From assembly GCA_027624855.1 (NCBI GenBank), contig JAQBTQ010000002.1:124001-188000 (forward strand): 64,000 bases of DNA, in the 5' to 3' direction. Shown piece by piece: positions 32,657-41,643 of the stretch; position 1 is the stretch's first letter, and each line of letters starts with the position of its first letter. The position numbers and the translations under genes are program-made. Source of the DNA: Bacteroidota bacterium (GTDB lineage Bacteria > Bacteroidota > Bacteroidia > Flavobacteriales_D > Sanyastnellaceae). Below the pieces are notes generated by a model. It was not told the DNA's origin, searched no databases, and saw nothing but the letters and a program-made list of their open reading frames with translations.

Positions 32657-34467
32657 GCCTTAGGCAACGTAACAGTCAGCCTTTCTTCAATCGGCGATAA
32701 TCGCTCTACATTGATTTTTCCAGCCAACTTTCGCAATTGCGAATGCAACTCATTCCATCGGGATGAAGCCAAGGCGTCCTTCCCGTAAAAAAGCCCTTCC
32801 AATGCCCTTGATGCGACTTGATTTTGGCTGTGAAGGCTGAGTTTCCATTGACCATCTGCTGAGGCATTTTCGAAGTCTATTCGAATGCGTGAATCCGATG
32901 AGGTCATTTCTGTAACGCCTCGGAGCAGATTTCTTATGACCACACGGACTTCTGGGCCGATTGAAATCGGAGTTTTTCCGTTGAGGTCATACTCGATTCG
33001 AGAACGCAAGTCCTCGTCCAGAGCTTCTAAGAATAGTGCAATAGACTGGGACTCTTGTATGGTGTCTTGCGTGAATAAGATTTCACCGTTGGGCATCAGG
33101 CTGGTATCCCCCCATTCTTGTTGCTCGTCGGATTCAATTTTTCTCGCTGGTGCGTTGTTAGGGAGTCGGTCGGAGGGAACGAGTGATCTCAATCGAATGA
33201 TGCGTCGACGTTCACGATGCAGAATTTTTTTGAGCTGTTTTTGTTTTCTGGCATACGCCAAGAGCCCAATCGCAAGGATGCCGGCAATCCATGGCCATTC
33301 GCTGGAGTGCTGACTGGAATGATGCGCGCGACTTGCAGCTAGGACTGCCTGATCAAAAGGATCTAACTCAGGCATGACTTCTTCACTGAATTGCTTGGGG
33401 TCGTTTCTAGAAGTTTTATTGAGCTGAGCAAGAAGGCGCGAATTGATTTGGTCGAGTTCGAAAAAAGCCTCCAAAGCATCTTCTTGATTGCCACGTTCTT
33501 TTTCAAAAAGTCCTTTTTGACGGAGAACTTCTGCGAGGAGTTGTGCATCATCAGATTCACGAGCGGCTTTGATGGCCTCGTGAAAGCCAATCATCGCGTC
33601 CAATGGTCGGTGAGCAAATTGTGCGCTATTGGCAATCCGCAAATGCGCTACGGCGAGCATCGCTTGGTCACTGGAATCGGTGTGAGCCAATATGGATTTC
33701 GCCCACTTCAACCCTTGAACATGCGAATTTTGCATGGTCAATACCAAATGAATTTGTTCACGGTGACTTTGGGCTTCCTCAATTGAAAGATTCGAGGTCA
33801 ACGATTCAAAATGATGAATCAAGGAATCTGATGTTGGTTGATTTTGGGCGGCGTTGATCTGGATCAAAGCGCTGGTCCATTTTGAACGAAGGTTGAAATC
33901 TCCTTCATTTACCCGGTTCAAACATACTTGGTATTGATGACGCGCTTGATCCCAGTGTCCTCCCGTGAACCAGAGATCAGCAAGTCTCGCTGATAATTCG
34001 AGGTCATCATCCCGCAAGTTCAATTCTTGTTGGACCAACTCGATTGCCTTGGACTCTTGATTTAACTCCACCCAGATTTCGGACGCAGTCAGGGTCATAA
34101 TCCTCCTGATGGAAGCGTCACATGCCAAAAACCCTGACTGGGCAGCTTCCAGTGCTTCCAGTGCTAATTCGGGATTTTGGCTATCTGTGTAGATCCGTGC
34201 AATGCCAATTCTCGCCCGTGCAATGTGGCAAGGGTCAAAGGACCGCTCTTCCGCTCCCCTGTACATAGCCAATGCTGCAACGGGTTTGTCGATTCTGAGC
34301 AATGAATCACCTCGATCCAACATCAATGTGGTTTCCGCATACAGTTCGTTATCTGATGAGGTCGATTGGGCGACACACCATGAGGGGCAGATTATTCCGA
34401 TGCAACCAAACAGCCATGCGACCAGAATTGCTTGGAAAATGCTCGGAATCAAGGGCCTCAAATTCAT
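32653..34467 (-). CDS. TPR protein with one membrane helix and degenerate kinase-like C-terminus
   Basis: A 604-residue protein. Signal peptide (residues 1-33), about eight TPR-like helix pairs (40-360), a transmembrane helix (391-406), a basic juxtamembrane stretch (KQKQLKKILHRERRRIIRL), then a cytoplasmic domain. The C-terminal ~130 residues align by eye with a HATPase_c fold: VVIRNLLRGVTEMTSSDSRIRIDF in place of the N-box and LHSQLRKLAGKINVE...ERLTVTLP as the closing strands. No phospho-acceptor His, DxGxG or GLGL motif is seen. Layout matches Bacteroidota TPR histidine kinases, so it may be a pseudokinase. No adjacent regulator. Confidence 0.72.
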   Translation of the reverse strand: MNLRPLIPSIFQAILVAWLFGCIGIICPSWCVAQSTSSDNELYAETTLMLDRGDSLLRIDKPVAALAMYRGAEERSFDPCHIARARIGIARIYTDSQNPELALEALEAAQSGFLACDASIRRIMTLTASEIWVELNQESKAIELVQQELNLRDDDLELSARLADLWFTGGHWDQARHQYQVCLNRVNEGDFNLRSKWTSALIQINAAQNQPTSDSLIHHFESLTSNLSIEEAQSHREQIHLVLTMQNSHVQGLKWAKSILAHTDSSDQAMLAVAHLRIANSAQFAHRPLDAMIGFHEAIKAARESDDAQLLAEVLRQKGLFEKERGNQEDALEAFFELDQINSRLLAQLNKTSRNDPKQFSEEVMPELDPFDQAVLAASRAHHSSQHSSEWPWIAGILAIGLLAYARKQKQLKKILHRERRRIIRLRSLVPSDRLPNNAPARKIESDEQQEWGDTSLMPNGEILFTQDTIQESQSIALFLEALDEDLRSRIEYDLNGKTPISIGPEVRVVIRNLLRGVTEMTSSDSRIRIDFENASADGQWKLSLHSQNQVASRALEGLFYGKDALASSRWNELHSQLRKLAGKINVERLSPIEERLTVTLPKA

Positions 34468-34498
34468 TCTACCAATCTAGATCTTGGCATTGAAGCTC

Positions 34499-34517
34499 TT
34501 TCGCGATTCCTGCGAAA
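34499..34517. repeat. Inverted repeat in the gap between the M28 and TPR genes
   Basis: TTTCGC and GCGAAA arms with a 7-nt loop, 32 bp upstream of the TPR gene start. It could be an operator or a remnant hairpin; no T-run is present. Confidence 0.4.
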
Positions 34518-34570
34518 TTGTTCACACGATTCCGAGAATAAAGCAAGGTTCAAGAAGGCGCTCAAGCGAC

Positions 34571-35599
34571 TCAATCGTTCCATACGACATGCAGCACAGT
34601 ATTGCCGACAGCCTCGAGTGTTGTTTTGCTGATGATTTCAAGATTATCAGCATGGGTATGATGGAATGGACCATATCCCATGGGGATCACTTCCACCTGA
34701 TAGTGCACAATATTCGCTGAGGGGATGCCGGCAAATTCAGAAATGAACAAGTTGTCATCTATCGTTTCCGGCGTAACGTTTGTTTGAAAGAAATTCTGGT
34801 AACCTAAATACGCCGCTGAAGACCAGATTTTTCGAACGAGTGATGGCGCGTATGCCATGGACGTTCCTTCTTTATTGAAAACGGCATTTTCAGCGCCGAC
34901 CATATCGAGCAGGATTCCGTATTTCGCCCGGTACCCAATGCGGTGGGGTTGGTTTGCCCAAAATTGGCTTCCCAAGCACCAAGTCAGAGCAGAATTTACA
35001 TTGGGCTTAGCCCATTCAGGTGCTCCATAATCCTCAGCATCAAAAAACATGATGTCGATGCCCACATCCAGGGTCGTGTCTTGCCCCAATATGCGGGCAA
35101 TTTCGAGCAGCACTCCTACACCAGAAGCCCCGTCATTGGCTCCGTCAATGGGCTCACGGATGCGAATGGTGTCCTTGTCTGCAAATGGCCGGGTATCCCA
35201 ATGTGCGAACAACATGATTCGTTCCGGATTTTCTGGGCGGTATTGCCCGATGATGTTGCGGATTTCGAGCACCGTGCCATCGAAGGCCCGAACCCTTCCA
35301 GGCTGCTCAATCACCTCAGCACCGTGACGTGTGAGTTCAGCGGCCAACCAATCTCCGCAAGCTACGTGCGAGTCAGAATTTGGAACCCGAGGACCAAATT
35401 CGACTTGGTTCGCTACATAAGCATAGGCCGAATCTCCGTTAAATGCAGGTGCTGAAATGGGAGTTGATTCAGTATTTTCGGCACCTTCGGAAGAAGCGCT
35501 CTTTGGTATGACTGGCGCGTCGTCCGTGCAACGAATCATCAGCATACAGCCCAATGTGATGAAAACAACCCAATGCAGATTTTTCAATCCCTTTCCCAT
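34571..35599 (-). CDS. M28-family peptidase / glutaminyl cyclase-like lipoprotein
   Basis: A zinc-dependent exo-enzyme of 342 residues. After a hydrophobic N-terminus and Cys near residue 24 (MLMIRC; Arg at -1 is unusual for a lipobox), the M28 fold shows FAHWDTRPFAD, DGANDGASGV, FFDAEDYG, the LLDMVGAEN segment and a final FHHTHADN histidine. The order and spacing fit glutaminyl-peptide cyclotransferase-like members, which form N-terminal pyroglutamate on exported proteins; an aminopeptidase role is also possible. It starts inside the end of cysS (16-nt overlap), so the two are coupled. Confidence 0.85.
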   Translation of the reverse strand: MGKGLKNLHWVVFITLGCMLMIRCTDDAPVIPKSASSEGAENTESTPISAPAFNGDSAYAYVANQVEFGPRVPNSDSHVACGDWLAAELTRHGAEVIEQPGRVRAFDGTVLEIRNIIGQYRPENPERIMLFAHWDTRPFADKDTIRIREPIDGANDGASGVGVLLEIARILGQDTTLDVGIDIMFFDAEDYGAPEWAKPNVNSALTWCLGSQFWANQPHRIGYRAKYGILLDMVGAENAVFNKEGTSMAYAPSLVRKIWSSAAYLGYQNFFQTNVTPETIDDNLFISEFAGIPSANIVHYQVEVIPMGYGPFHHTHADNLEIISKTTLEAVGNTVLHVVWND

Positions 35600-37068
35600 G
35601 TGCTTCCTTCTTTGCTGTCTTTGATTTGGATTCCCATTGCTTTGAGCATATCCCGAATGCCATCGGCCGTCGCCCAATCTTGATTTGCTTTTGCTTTTCC
35701 GCGCAATTCAACAAGAAAATCCAGCAACCCTTCCGTTTCCCCTTCGCCTGAATTCTCCTGCTCTTCGGGAGTCAATCCTAGCACATCATAAACATATCCG
35801 TGCAAAAGATTGGTGAGTGAATTGTACTCCACCTCACTCAGCGATTCGCTGCCATCCGCGACTTTATTAATCAATTTAACAGCATCGAAAAGCACGCTGA
35901 TCAGGATGGGTGTATTGAAGTCATCACCCATGGCCTTTTGGCAGCGTTCTTTCAATTTTTCAATCGTTGTGTCATTGTCGCCTGAATTTGAAATAGGCAA
36001 TTCCGACAACAATTTCATGGCTTTCATCAATCGTTCCAACCCCTTTTCAGCCGCTTGAAGCGCTTCGTTTGAAAAGTCCAAGGTGCTGGCGTAATGTCCT
36101 TGTAACATGAAAAATCGAACGGTCATTGGAGAATATCCTCGCTCGAGCAAAGGATGGTTCCCCGAAATCAATTCTTCGGGTGTAAATCCATTGCCCTCGG
36201 ATTTTGCCATTTTCTTTCCATTCACAGTCAACATGTTACCGTGCATCCAATAGCGAACAGAATTTGACTCTCCAGTGGCCCCAGTATTTTGGGCGATTTC
36301 GCATTCGTGGTGAGGAAATTTCAAGTCCATCCCACCACCATGGATGTCAAACTGATTCCCCAAATATTTCGTGCTCATCACAGAACATTCGAGATGCCAG
36401 CCGGGAAAGCCCTCGCTCCATGGAGAGGGCCAGCGCATCAAGTGCGAGGCATCGGCTTTTTTCCAAAGAGCAAAATCCAAGGGGTCATGTTTTTCGTCTT
36501 GCCCGTCGAGTGTTCGTGTGTTATTCAACAAGTCATCGATTTTTCTCCCCGAAAGCTCACCATAGGGATATGCTTCGCTGTATTTGCGAACATTGAAATA
36601 AACACTCCCGTTGGCTTCATAGGCAAACCCTCGATCCAGGATGGCTTTGATCATTTCAATCTGCTCGACAATGTGGCCGGTTGCACTGGGCTCAATGGAC
36701 GGCGATTGCATGTTGAAGACCCGCATCACATCATGAAAATCATTGGTGTAGCGTTGCACGATTTCCATCGGCTCGAGGTTTTCGAGACGGGCTTTCTTTC
36801 CAATCTTGTCTTCTCCATCATCTGAGTCCCCAGTCAAATGGCCCACATCCGTAATATTTCGAACATAACGGACTTGGTACCCCAGGAAGGTCAAGTAGCG
36901 ATAGACGATATCAAAAGTCAAAAATGTGCGCACGTTACCCAAGTGCACATTGCTGTATACCGTTGGCCCGCAAACATACAAGCCCACGTAAGGGGCATTG
37001 AGGGGTTGAAACAACTCTTTGGTGCGAGTTAAACTGTTCTGGATGTACAACTCGGGAAAGTCCGCCAT
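35584..37068 (-). CDS. cysS: Cysteinyl-tRNA synthetase
   Basis: Class I aminoacyl-tRNA synthetase, 494 residues. Zinc ligands sit in VCGPTVYSNVHLGN (also the HIGH-like motif), GWHLECS and FPHHECE; the KMSKS-like loop is KKMAKSEGN. ATG 37068 is used rather than a TTG two codons earlier. The promoter has a 16-bp palindrome across its -7 box. A partially overlapping M28 peptidase follows. Confidence 0.96.
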   Translation of the reverse strand: MADFPELYIQNSLTRTKELFQPLNAPYVGLYVCGPTVYSNVHLGNVRTFLTFDIVYRYLTFLGYQVRYVRNITDVGHLTGDSDDGEDKIGKKARLENLEPMEIVQRYTNDFHDVMRVFNMQSPSIEPSATGHIVEQIEMIKAILDRGFAYEANGSVYFNVRKYSEAYPYGELSGRKIDDLLNNTRTLDGQDEKHDPLDFALWKKADASHLMRWPSPWSEGFPGWHLECSVMSTKYLGNQFDIHGGGMDLKFPHHECEIAQNTGATGESNSVRYWMHGNMLTVNGKKMAKSEGNGFTPEELISGNHPLLERGYSPMTVRFFMLQGHYASTLDFSNEALQAAEKGLERLMKAMKLLSELPISNSGDNDTTIEKLKERCQKAMGDDFNTPILISVLFDAVKLINKVADGSESLSEVEYNSLTNLLHGYVYDVLGLTPEEQENSGEGETEGLLDFLVELRGKAKANQDWATADGIRDMLKAMGIQIKDSKEGSTWERD

Positions 37069-37076
37069 TACCAATT

Positions 37077-37123
37077 CTGTTCTGAACTGTTCAAATGAAC
37101 AGCTTGTCTATCTTGATTGCAAA
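37077..37123 (-). promoter_or_regulatory. cysS promoter with palindromic operator-like site
   Basis: On the minus strand TTTG (37120-37123), 20-nt spacer and TTCATTTG (37092-37099, one mismatch). The perfect palindrome CTGTTCAAATGAACAG (37087-37102) covers the -7 box, and a further GTTC-T-GAAC overlaps it at 37079-37087. A repressor bound there would block the polymerase. Confidence 0.6.
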
Positions 37124-37153
37124 GAAAAGGCATCGCTGTCAAAGGCCCTCGAT

Positions 37154-38113
37154 TCAGCCGGTGACTTCGTGTGCTTTTGCTGAAATCCCATCCAACATGA
37201 TTTGTGTCAGTTCGGTTAAACCGATTTCAGGATTCCATCCCCAGTCGTCACGCGCTTGTTGATCATTGATGCTCTCAGGCCAACTTGATGCAATGGCTTG
37301 TCGATGATCGGGGGCGTATTCTATTTGAAAGTTTGGCACGACTGCGCGAATGCTTTCTGCTACCGCCTGAGGCGTGAACGACATCGCTGCTAGGTTGTAC
37401 GAAGTGCGAACCCGAATGGCACTTTTTGGCGCAGCCATCAATTCCAATGTTCCACGAACGGCGTCATCCATGTACATCATTGGCAGCGTCGTTCCGGCTT
37501 CGAGGAAGCAATGGAACACTTCATTTTTGACGGCAGCATGGTAGATGTCCACCGCATAGTCTGTCGTTCCACCTCCGGGCAAAGAACGGTGGCCAATCAA
37601 GCCAGGATACCGGATGCTTCGCACATCAACACCATATTTATCGTGATAATATCGGCACCAATATTCGCCTGCAAGTTTACTCACGCCATAGACCGTTGTA
37701 GGATCCAAAGCGGCGTCTTGAGCCACATTTTTTCGAGGGGTTTTCGGACCAAAAACGGCGATGGAACTGGGCCAAAAAACACGCTTGACATAACCTTCTT
37801 TGGCTGCTTCAAGCACATTTAAAAGGGATTGCATATTTAGCTCCCATGCCGATAACGGACGTTTTTCGCCCGTTGCACTGAGCATGGCCGCAAGGTGATA
37901 AACTTCGTCATAGTTGCCCTCTTCGAGCAGTTTGAATACGGAGCTTTCATCGGTCGCGTCAAGATGAAAAAAACGGCTTTGGAGAACAGTTTCATTTTCC
38001 GGAACTCGGATGTCTGAAATATGAACTTCATTGGTGCCCAGCTTAGCTTGGAGGGCAAGAACCAATTCAATTCCCAATTGTCCGGCAGATCCGATTACGA
38101 GCGCTTGAGCCAT
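37154..38113 (-). CDS. L-threonine 3-dehydrogenase, SDR (GalE-like) type
   Basis: NAD-dependent oxidation of threonine to 2-amino-3-ketobutyrate. The 319-residue protein has the Rossmann GSAGQLG motif at residues 8-14, SSIAVFGPKTP and the YxxxK pair (VYGVSKLAGE). RYPGLIGHRSLPGGGTTDYAVDIY and MMYMDDAVRG are characteristic of the SDR-type threonine dehydrogenases rather than general sugar epimerases. A TACCTTCG box lies 7 nt before its ATG. Divergent from queA. Confidence 0.88.
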   Translation of the reverse strand: MAQALVIGSAGQLGIELVLALQAKLGTNEVHISDIRVPENETVLQSRFFHLDATDESSVFKLLEEGNYDEVYHLAAMLSATGEKRPLSAWELNMQSLLNVLEAAKEGYVKRVFWPSSIAVFGPKTPRKNVAQDAALDPTTVYGVSKLAGEYWCRYYHDKYGVDVRSIRYPGLIGHRSLPGGGTTDYAVDIYHAAVKNEVFHCFLEAGTTLPMMYMDDAVRGTLELMAAPKSAIRVRTSYNLAAMSFTPQAVAESIRAVVPNFQIEYAPDHRQAIASSWPESINDQQARDDWGWNPEIGLTELTQIMLDGISAKAHEVTG

Positions 38114-38120
38114 ATCGAAA

Positions 38121-38128
38121 CGAAGGTA
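38121..38128 (-). promoter_or_regulatory. Possible -7 box of the threonine dehydrogenase gene
   Basis: TACCTTCG on the minus strand, 7 nt before the ATG; one mismatch from consensus, no -33 element. Confidence 0.3.
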
Positions 38129-38173
38129 AGGAATGGAGGTTCAATTTTGTCCGGTTGTCCTCAAATCAGAATG

Positions 38174-38181
38174 TATTTTTG
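38174..38181 (+). promoter_or_regulatory. -7 box of queA
   Basis: Exact TATTTTTG, 22 nt before the ATG at 38204. It excludes the upstream in-frame starts, which would precede the transcript. Confidence 0.5.
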
Positions 38182-38203
38182 CTCCATGTTCAGCGAGGGA
38201 GCG

Positions 38204-39436
38204 ATGCAATCAAGTTCATTCGATTACGAATTGCCAGAAGAGGCCATCGCAATTCATCCAGTTGAACCGAGATCAATTGCCCGAATGTTGGTATGGAGAG
38301 GAGGTGTTGTGGAGATGGATTATACCTTCAAGGACCTCCCCAATTTGTTGCCTTCAGATTCGCAATTATGGGTGAATAACACGAAGGTCATTCGTGCCCG
38401 TTTGATTCTTCAAAAGCCAACAGGGGGTCGATTGGAAGTCTTTTTGCTGGAGCCAATGAACCTCACGATGGAGCAGGCCTTGTCCTCCACTCAACCCGTG
38501 GATTGGAAATGTCTAGTGAAAGGGGGTAAACGATGGAATGATGGAACGGCTTTTATTGAAGTCGAAGGATCCGGAGGGATTTGGAGCGTTCAAGCCAAAC
38601 GTATTGGTGCGGATGAAGGCGTGCGATTCGTTCAACTTTCGTGGACATTCCGTGACAATAAATCTGAGAAAAGGTCGGTGTTGTGTTTTTCAGAGCTCCT
38701 CGATGTGCTCGGTAAAATGCCTTTGCCTCCCTACATGCGTCGGCAAGAGGAAGCACAGGATGCCGTTGACTATCAAACCATCTATGCGGAGGTTCCTGGG
38801 TCAGTTGCGGCCCCAACGGCAGGACTTCATTTTGATTCTGAACTTTTTGCGGAGTTGAGTGTGGGTTGCACCATTCACAATGTCACCTTACACGTTGGGG
38901 CTGGCACGTTTAAACCGTTGGTAGATGGATCCATCACCGATCATTCGATGCATGGAGAATCTTGTCTTGTTTCGAATGATGCCATCCAGTCGTTGTGCAA
39001 AATGGGAGTGCATCGCGTTGCGACAGGGACTACGAGTCTACGCACCTTGGAAAGCTTGTATTGGTTGGCCATCAAATGGAAAACATCGGGAACTCAGCCG
39101 CATGAATTGAATCAATGGGAGTGGCGGGACGAATTGAACGAAGGTGCACGTTCACTGAATTGGAACATGGAAACTGCCATGCAGTGGTGTGCTGTCCAAT
39201 TGGATGGTCGTGATTGGCATTTTCACACCTCGATTATGATCATTCCTGGTTATGAAATTCGATCGGTTCAAGCACTGATCACGAATTTTCACTTACCCAA
39301 TAGCACCTTGCTCTGTTTGGTCGCTGCGGCCATCGGCGATTCCTGGAAGTCGATGTACGAGGAAGCATTGGACTCGGGATTTCGATTCCTGAGTTTTGGG
39401 GATGGGAGTTATTTGGAATGGAATTCGAAAGGATAA
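38204..39436 (+). CDS. queA: S-adenosylmethionine:tRNA ribosyltransferase-isomerase
   Basis: Transfers the ribosyl part of SAM to preQ1 in tRNA, the penultimate step of queuosine synthesis. Using ATG 38204, which follows an AGGGAG Shine-Dalgarno-like sequence rare in this window, the protein has 410 residues and opens FDYELPEEAIAIHPVEPR. Further landmarks are LWVNNTKVIRARL, MPLPPYMRR, DYQTIYAEVPGSVAAPTAGLHF and NVTLHVGAGTFKPL. It is longer than the ~350-residue E. coli form because of an insertion after the THTVGTGTTSLRTLES-like region. Confidence 0.93.
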   Translation: MQSSSFDYELPEEAIAIHPVEPRSIARMLVWRGGVVEMDYTFKDLPNLLPSDSQLWVNNTKVIRARLILQKPTGGRLEVFLLEPMNLTMEQALSSTQPVDWKCLVKGGKRWNDGTAFIEVEGSGGIWSVQAKRIGADEGVRFVQLSWTFRDNKSEKRSVLCFSELLDVLGKMPLPPYMRRQEEAQDAVDYQTIYAEVPGSVAAPTAGLHFDSELFAELSVGCTIHNVTLHVGAGTFKPLVDGSITDHSMHGESCLVSNDAIQSLCKMGVHRVATGTTSLRTLESLYWLAIKWKTSGTQPHELNQWEWRDELNEGARSLNWNMETAMQWCAVQLDGRDWHFHTSIMIIPGYEIRSVQALITNFHLPNSTLLCLVAAAIGDSWKSMYEEALDSGFRFLSFGDGSYLEWNSKG

Positions 39437-39463
39437 AAAAAGCCCGCTGTTAAGCAGGCTTTT
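39435..39463. terminator. Bidirectional terminator (queA / ppiD)
   Basis: AAAAGCCCGCT and AGCAGGCTTTT form a stem with one mismatch and a 4-nt loop. Seven A on the left and four T on the right serve both convergent genes. Confidence 0.78.
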
Positions 39464-39483
39464 CAGTGAATTTCTGTTCAGGA

Positions 39484-41535
39484 TTAATTGCGATTGTCTT
39501 CCAGCCCTGCAGCCTCGAGCATGGCATTGTTCAATCGAATGGTTGCGGCTCCTCGAGCTCGATTCAACAGGTTTGTTTGTTCTGTCAAGAAATCTGTCTT
39601 TTCCACGGCTTCGGAAACCTGAGTGGGTGCGATGACCCAAACACCATTGTTTCCAATGATGGGCGCAGAAATGTTCCCGACTGGAATTGCAAAAGCTTTG
39701 CCCACGACTTCAGGCTCACCCAACGATCCCGCTTCCGAAATTCGAGGGTTTTTGAGGCTGATGCCAGAAGCAGATTCTACCGTGCTTGCGACAGCTTCCG
39801 CGATTTGTTCCAATGTTCCTTCAGCCATTTTTGCAGCATACAACTCGCCCTTAGCTTGTTTCACAGCACCTGTTCGCATCTCATTTTCCACATATTCAAA
39901 TGGTGGAACACCTTTTTCCGTGATTCGGTCTAAATAGCCGACCACGTAGTTTTTGTCGATGAGTACTGGATTTGATACTTCATCAACTTCGGCGTTGTAT
40001 GCCCAACTGACCAACTCGCCAGCATTTCTCAGACCTGAGATATTGGTGGCATTGCGTTCAATATCCAATGCTTCACTTGTAGCATAGCCTGCGTCTCCTG
40101 CGGCTTGCATAAATTCTTCTTTGGAATTTGCCGCAATGGCAAAATTCCTTGCGATGTTAAAGGAAGCTCGAGCTGTGCTTAAAGAGGGCTCAATCGTTCG
40201 TTCGATCACTGCGACGCGAGCTCGCTCAATGCTTTGTGTATGCTCCATCACCTCAATCACGTGGACGCCAAATGAAGTCTCAACTGCACCAAGGGTACCC
40301 GGAGCATTTTCGAAACAAAAGTTTTCGAACGGTGCGACCATTCTCCCTCGAGGGAAGAGATCATAAAAGCCTCCAGTTGATTTGGAGCCGGGATCTTCAC
40401 TGTACTCGGAAGCCAATTCTTCAAACGATCCTCCGCGCTTTAATACACGCTGTAAACTGTCAGCACGTTGCATTAATTCGGCCATTTCTGCTGAGTCAGC
40501 AGGATTGGTCGCTTTCAACAAAATGTGTCGGCAAGAAGCGCTATCTGGCTCGCTATATCGCTCTGTCACACGCGACAAACGATAGGTTTGATTCTTTTTG
40601 TAAGGGCCAATGATGGAATCTTTCGGTGCGGTAAAAAACTGCGCCTCGTTCACATCTATTTCTACGTCAGCGAGTTTGAAAGAAGCAGCTGTGAAAGCTT
40701 GATCGTTTGCCGTTGCGACAAACAAACTGTCGCTGTCATTTGAGCTTAGCCAAGCTGCGCGCAATGCTGACAAATCATCCTGTATTGCCTGGGCATCCTC
40801 TGGTGATGCTTGAAGTGGGATCCGAACAAAGGTGATGTTTCGGCCCGCCTTTTGCGCATATTCCGCGTCCTCTTTGTGCGCGTTGTAGTATGCTTTCACA
40901 TCAGAATCTGTTACTTCGACTTCGGTGTCTTCAATTTTGTTGAATGCCTTGAGAACGTAATTGAATGTGGCTTTTTCACTGCCTCCGATGTAGTCGTATT
41001 TTCCTTCGAGGGAGTTGGAATAAATACCTGGAGTGACCAACTTTTCATACTTCTCTTTTACGCGCTTTTTGACAATCAATCGCTTGTAAGCCAAAAAATC
41101 GCGGACTCCTTTATCACTCAAAAGCATGGCCCGGAAATTTTCTTGCCAGAAAGCTTTGGTATCTTTATTCGAGTAGAATGCCTGATTGAGGTAGGCTGAG
41201 AAGGCAGTTCCGAAAAGCATTTCATCATATTCTTCGTCACTAACCATCAATCCTAGTGATTCGATGTCTTCCCGAAGAACAATACCCGTGGTCATATCTG
41301 ACCAAACTTCATTCGCCAACTGGTCACCATTGAAACCGATACGGCGTCGCTCTTGGACTTCCATCTGAAACTCCCTAGCGGAAATGGATTCGCCGTTGAC
41401 TTCGCCAATACTATCAGATGAGCCTTGATTGTTTCCACTAGAGAAAAGGTCACCCAAGATAAAGAGCCCCATTCCCAATCCAATGACGGCTACCAATAAT
41501 CCTTGTCTGTCTCTAATTTGTTTGATGATTGACAT
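39484..41535 (-). CDS. ppiD: PpiD-like periplasmic folding chaperone/isomerase
   Basis: A 683-residue inner-membrane anchored chaperone for envelope proteins. N-terminal transmembrane helix (GLLVAVIGLGMGLFILGDLF), a SurA_N-type chaperone region, and a parvulin domain in the middle (SCRHILLKATNPAD...GGSFEELASEYSEDPGSKSTGGFYDLF...SFGVHVIEV). The C-terminal part may hold a second, degenerate rotamase-like domain. Last gene of the long mutY-to-ppiD run, but a 108-bp gap with a TATCTTCG box (41565-41572) suggests its own promoter. Confidence 0.9.
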   Translation of the reverse strand: MSIIKQIRDRQGLLVAVIGLGMGLFILGDLFSSGNNQGSSDSIGEVNGESISAREFQMEVQERRRIGFNGDQLANEVWSDMTTGIVLREDIESLGLMVSDEEYDEMLFGTAFSAYLNQAFYSNKDTKAFWQENFRAMLLSDKGVRDFLAYKRLIVKKRVKEKYEKLVTPGIYSNSLEGKYDYIGGSEKATFNYVLKAFNKIEDTEVEVTDSDVKAYYNAHKEDAEYAQKAGRNITFVRIPLQASPEDAQAIQDDLSALRAAWLSSNDSDSLFVATANDQAFTAASFKLADVEIDVNEAQFFTAPKDSIIGPYKKNQTYRLSRVTERYSEPDSASCRHILLKATNPADSAEMAELMQRADSLQRVLKRGGSFEELASEYSEDPGSKSTGGFYDLFPRGRMVAPFENFCFENAPGTLGAVETSFGVHVIEVMEHTQSIERARVAVIERTIEPSLSTARASFNIARNFAIAANSKEEFMQAAGDAGYATSEALDIERNATNISGLRNAGELVSWAYNAEVDEVSNPVLIDKNYVVGYLDRITEKGVPPFEYVENEMRTGAVKQAKGELYAAKMAEGTLEQIAEAVASTVESASGISLKNPRISEAGSLGEPEVVGKAFAIPVGNISAPIIGNNGVWVIAPTQVSEAVEKTDFLTEQTNLLNRARGAATIRLNNAMLEAAGLEDNRN

Positions 41536-41643
41536 GGTTTGCGTGTCTAGTTTTTAAAGGTTTGCGAAGATAAGGTTTTTCCCGAAAATGCGGGTGATTC
41601 CTAACGCACCCTTGCAAATTACGGATATCGTGGGAGGATTGTT

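Noticed and set aside
37087-37102. cysS palindrome as a LexA (SOS) box
   Set aside because: The half-site order GTTC-N4-GAAC is the reverse of the Gram-positive GAAC-N4-GTTC box, and cysS is not an SOS gene. No regulator can be named.
38021-38203. N-terminal extension of QueA
   Set aside because: It overlaps the divergent threonine dehydrogenase gene and lies upstream of the -7 box at 38174; the ATG at 38204 has an AGGGAG sequence and a normal QueA opening.
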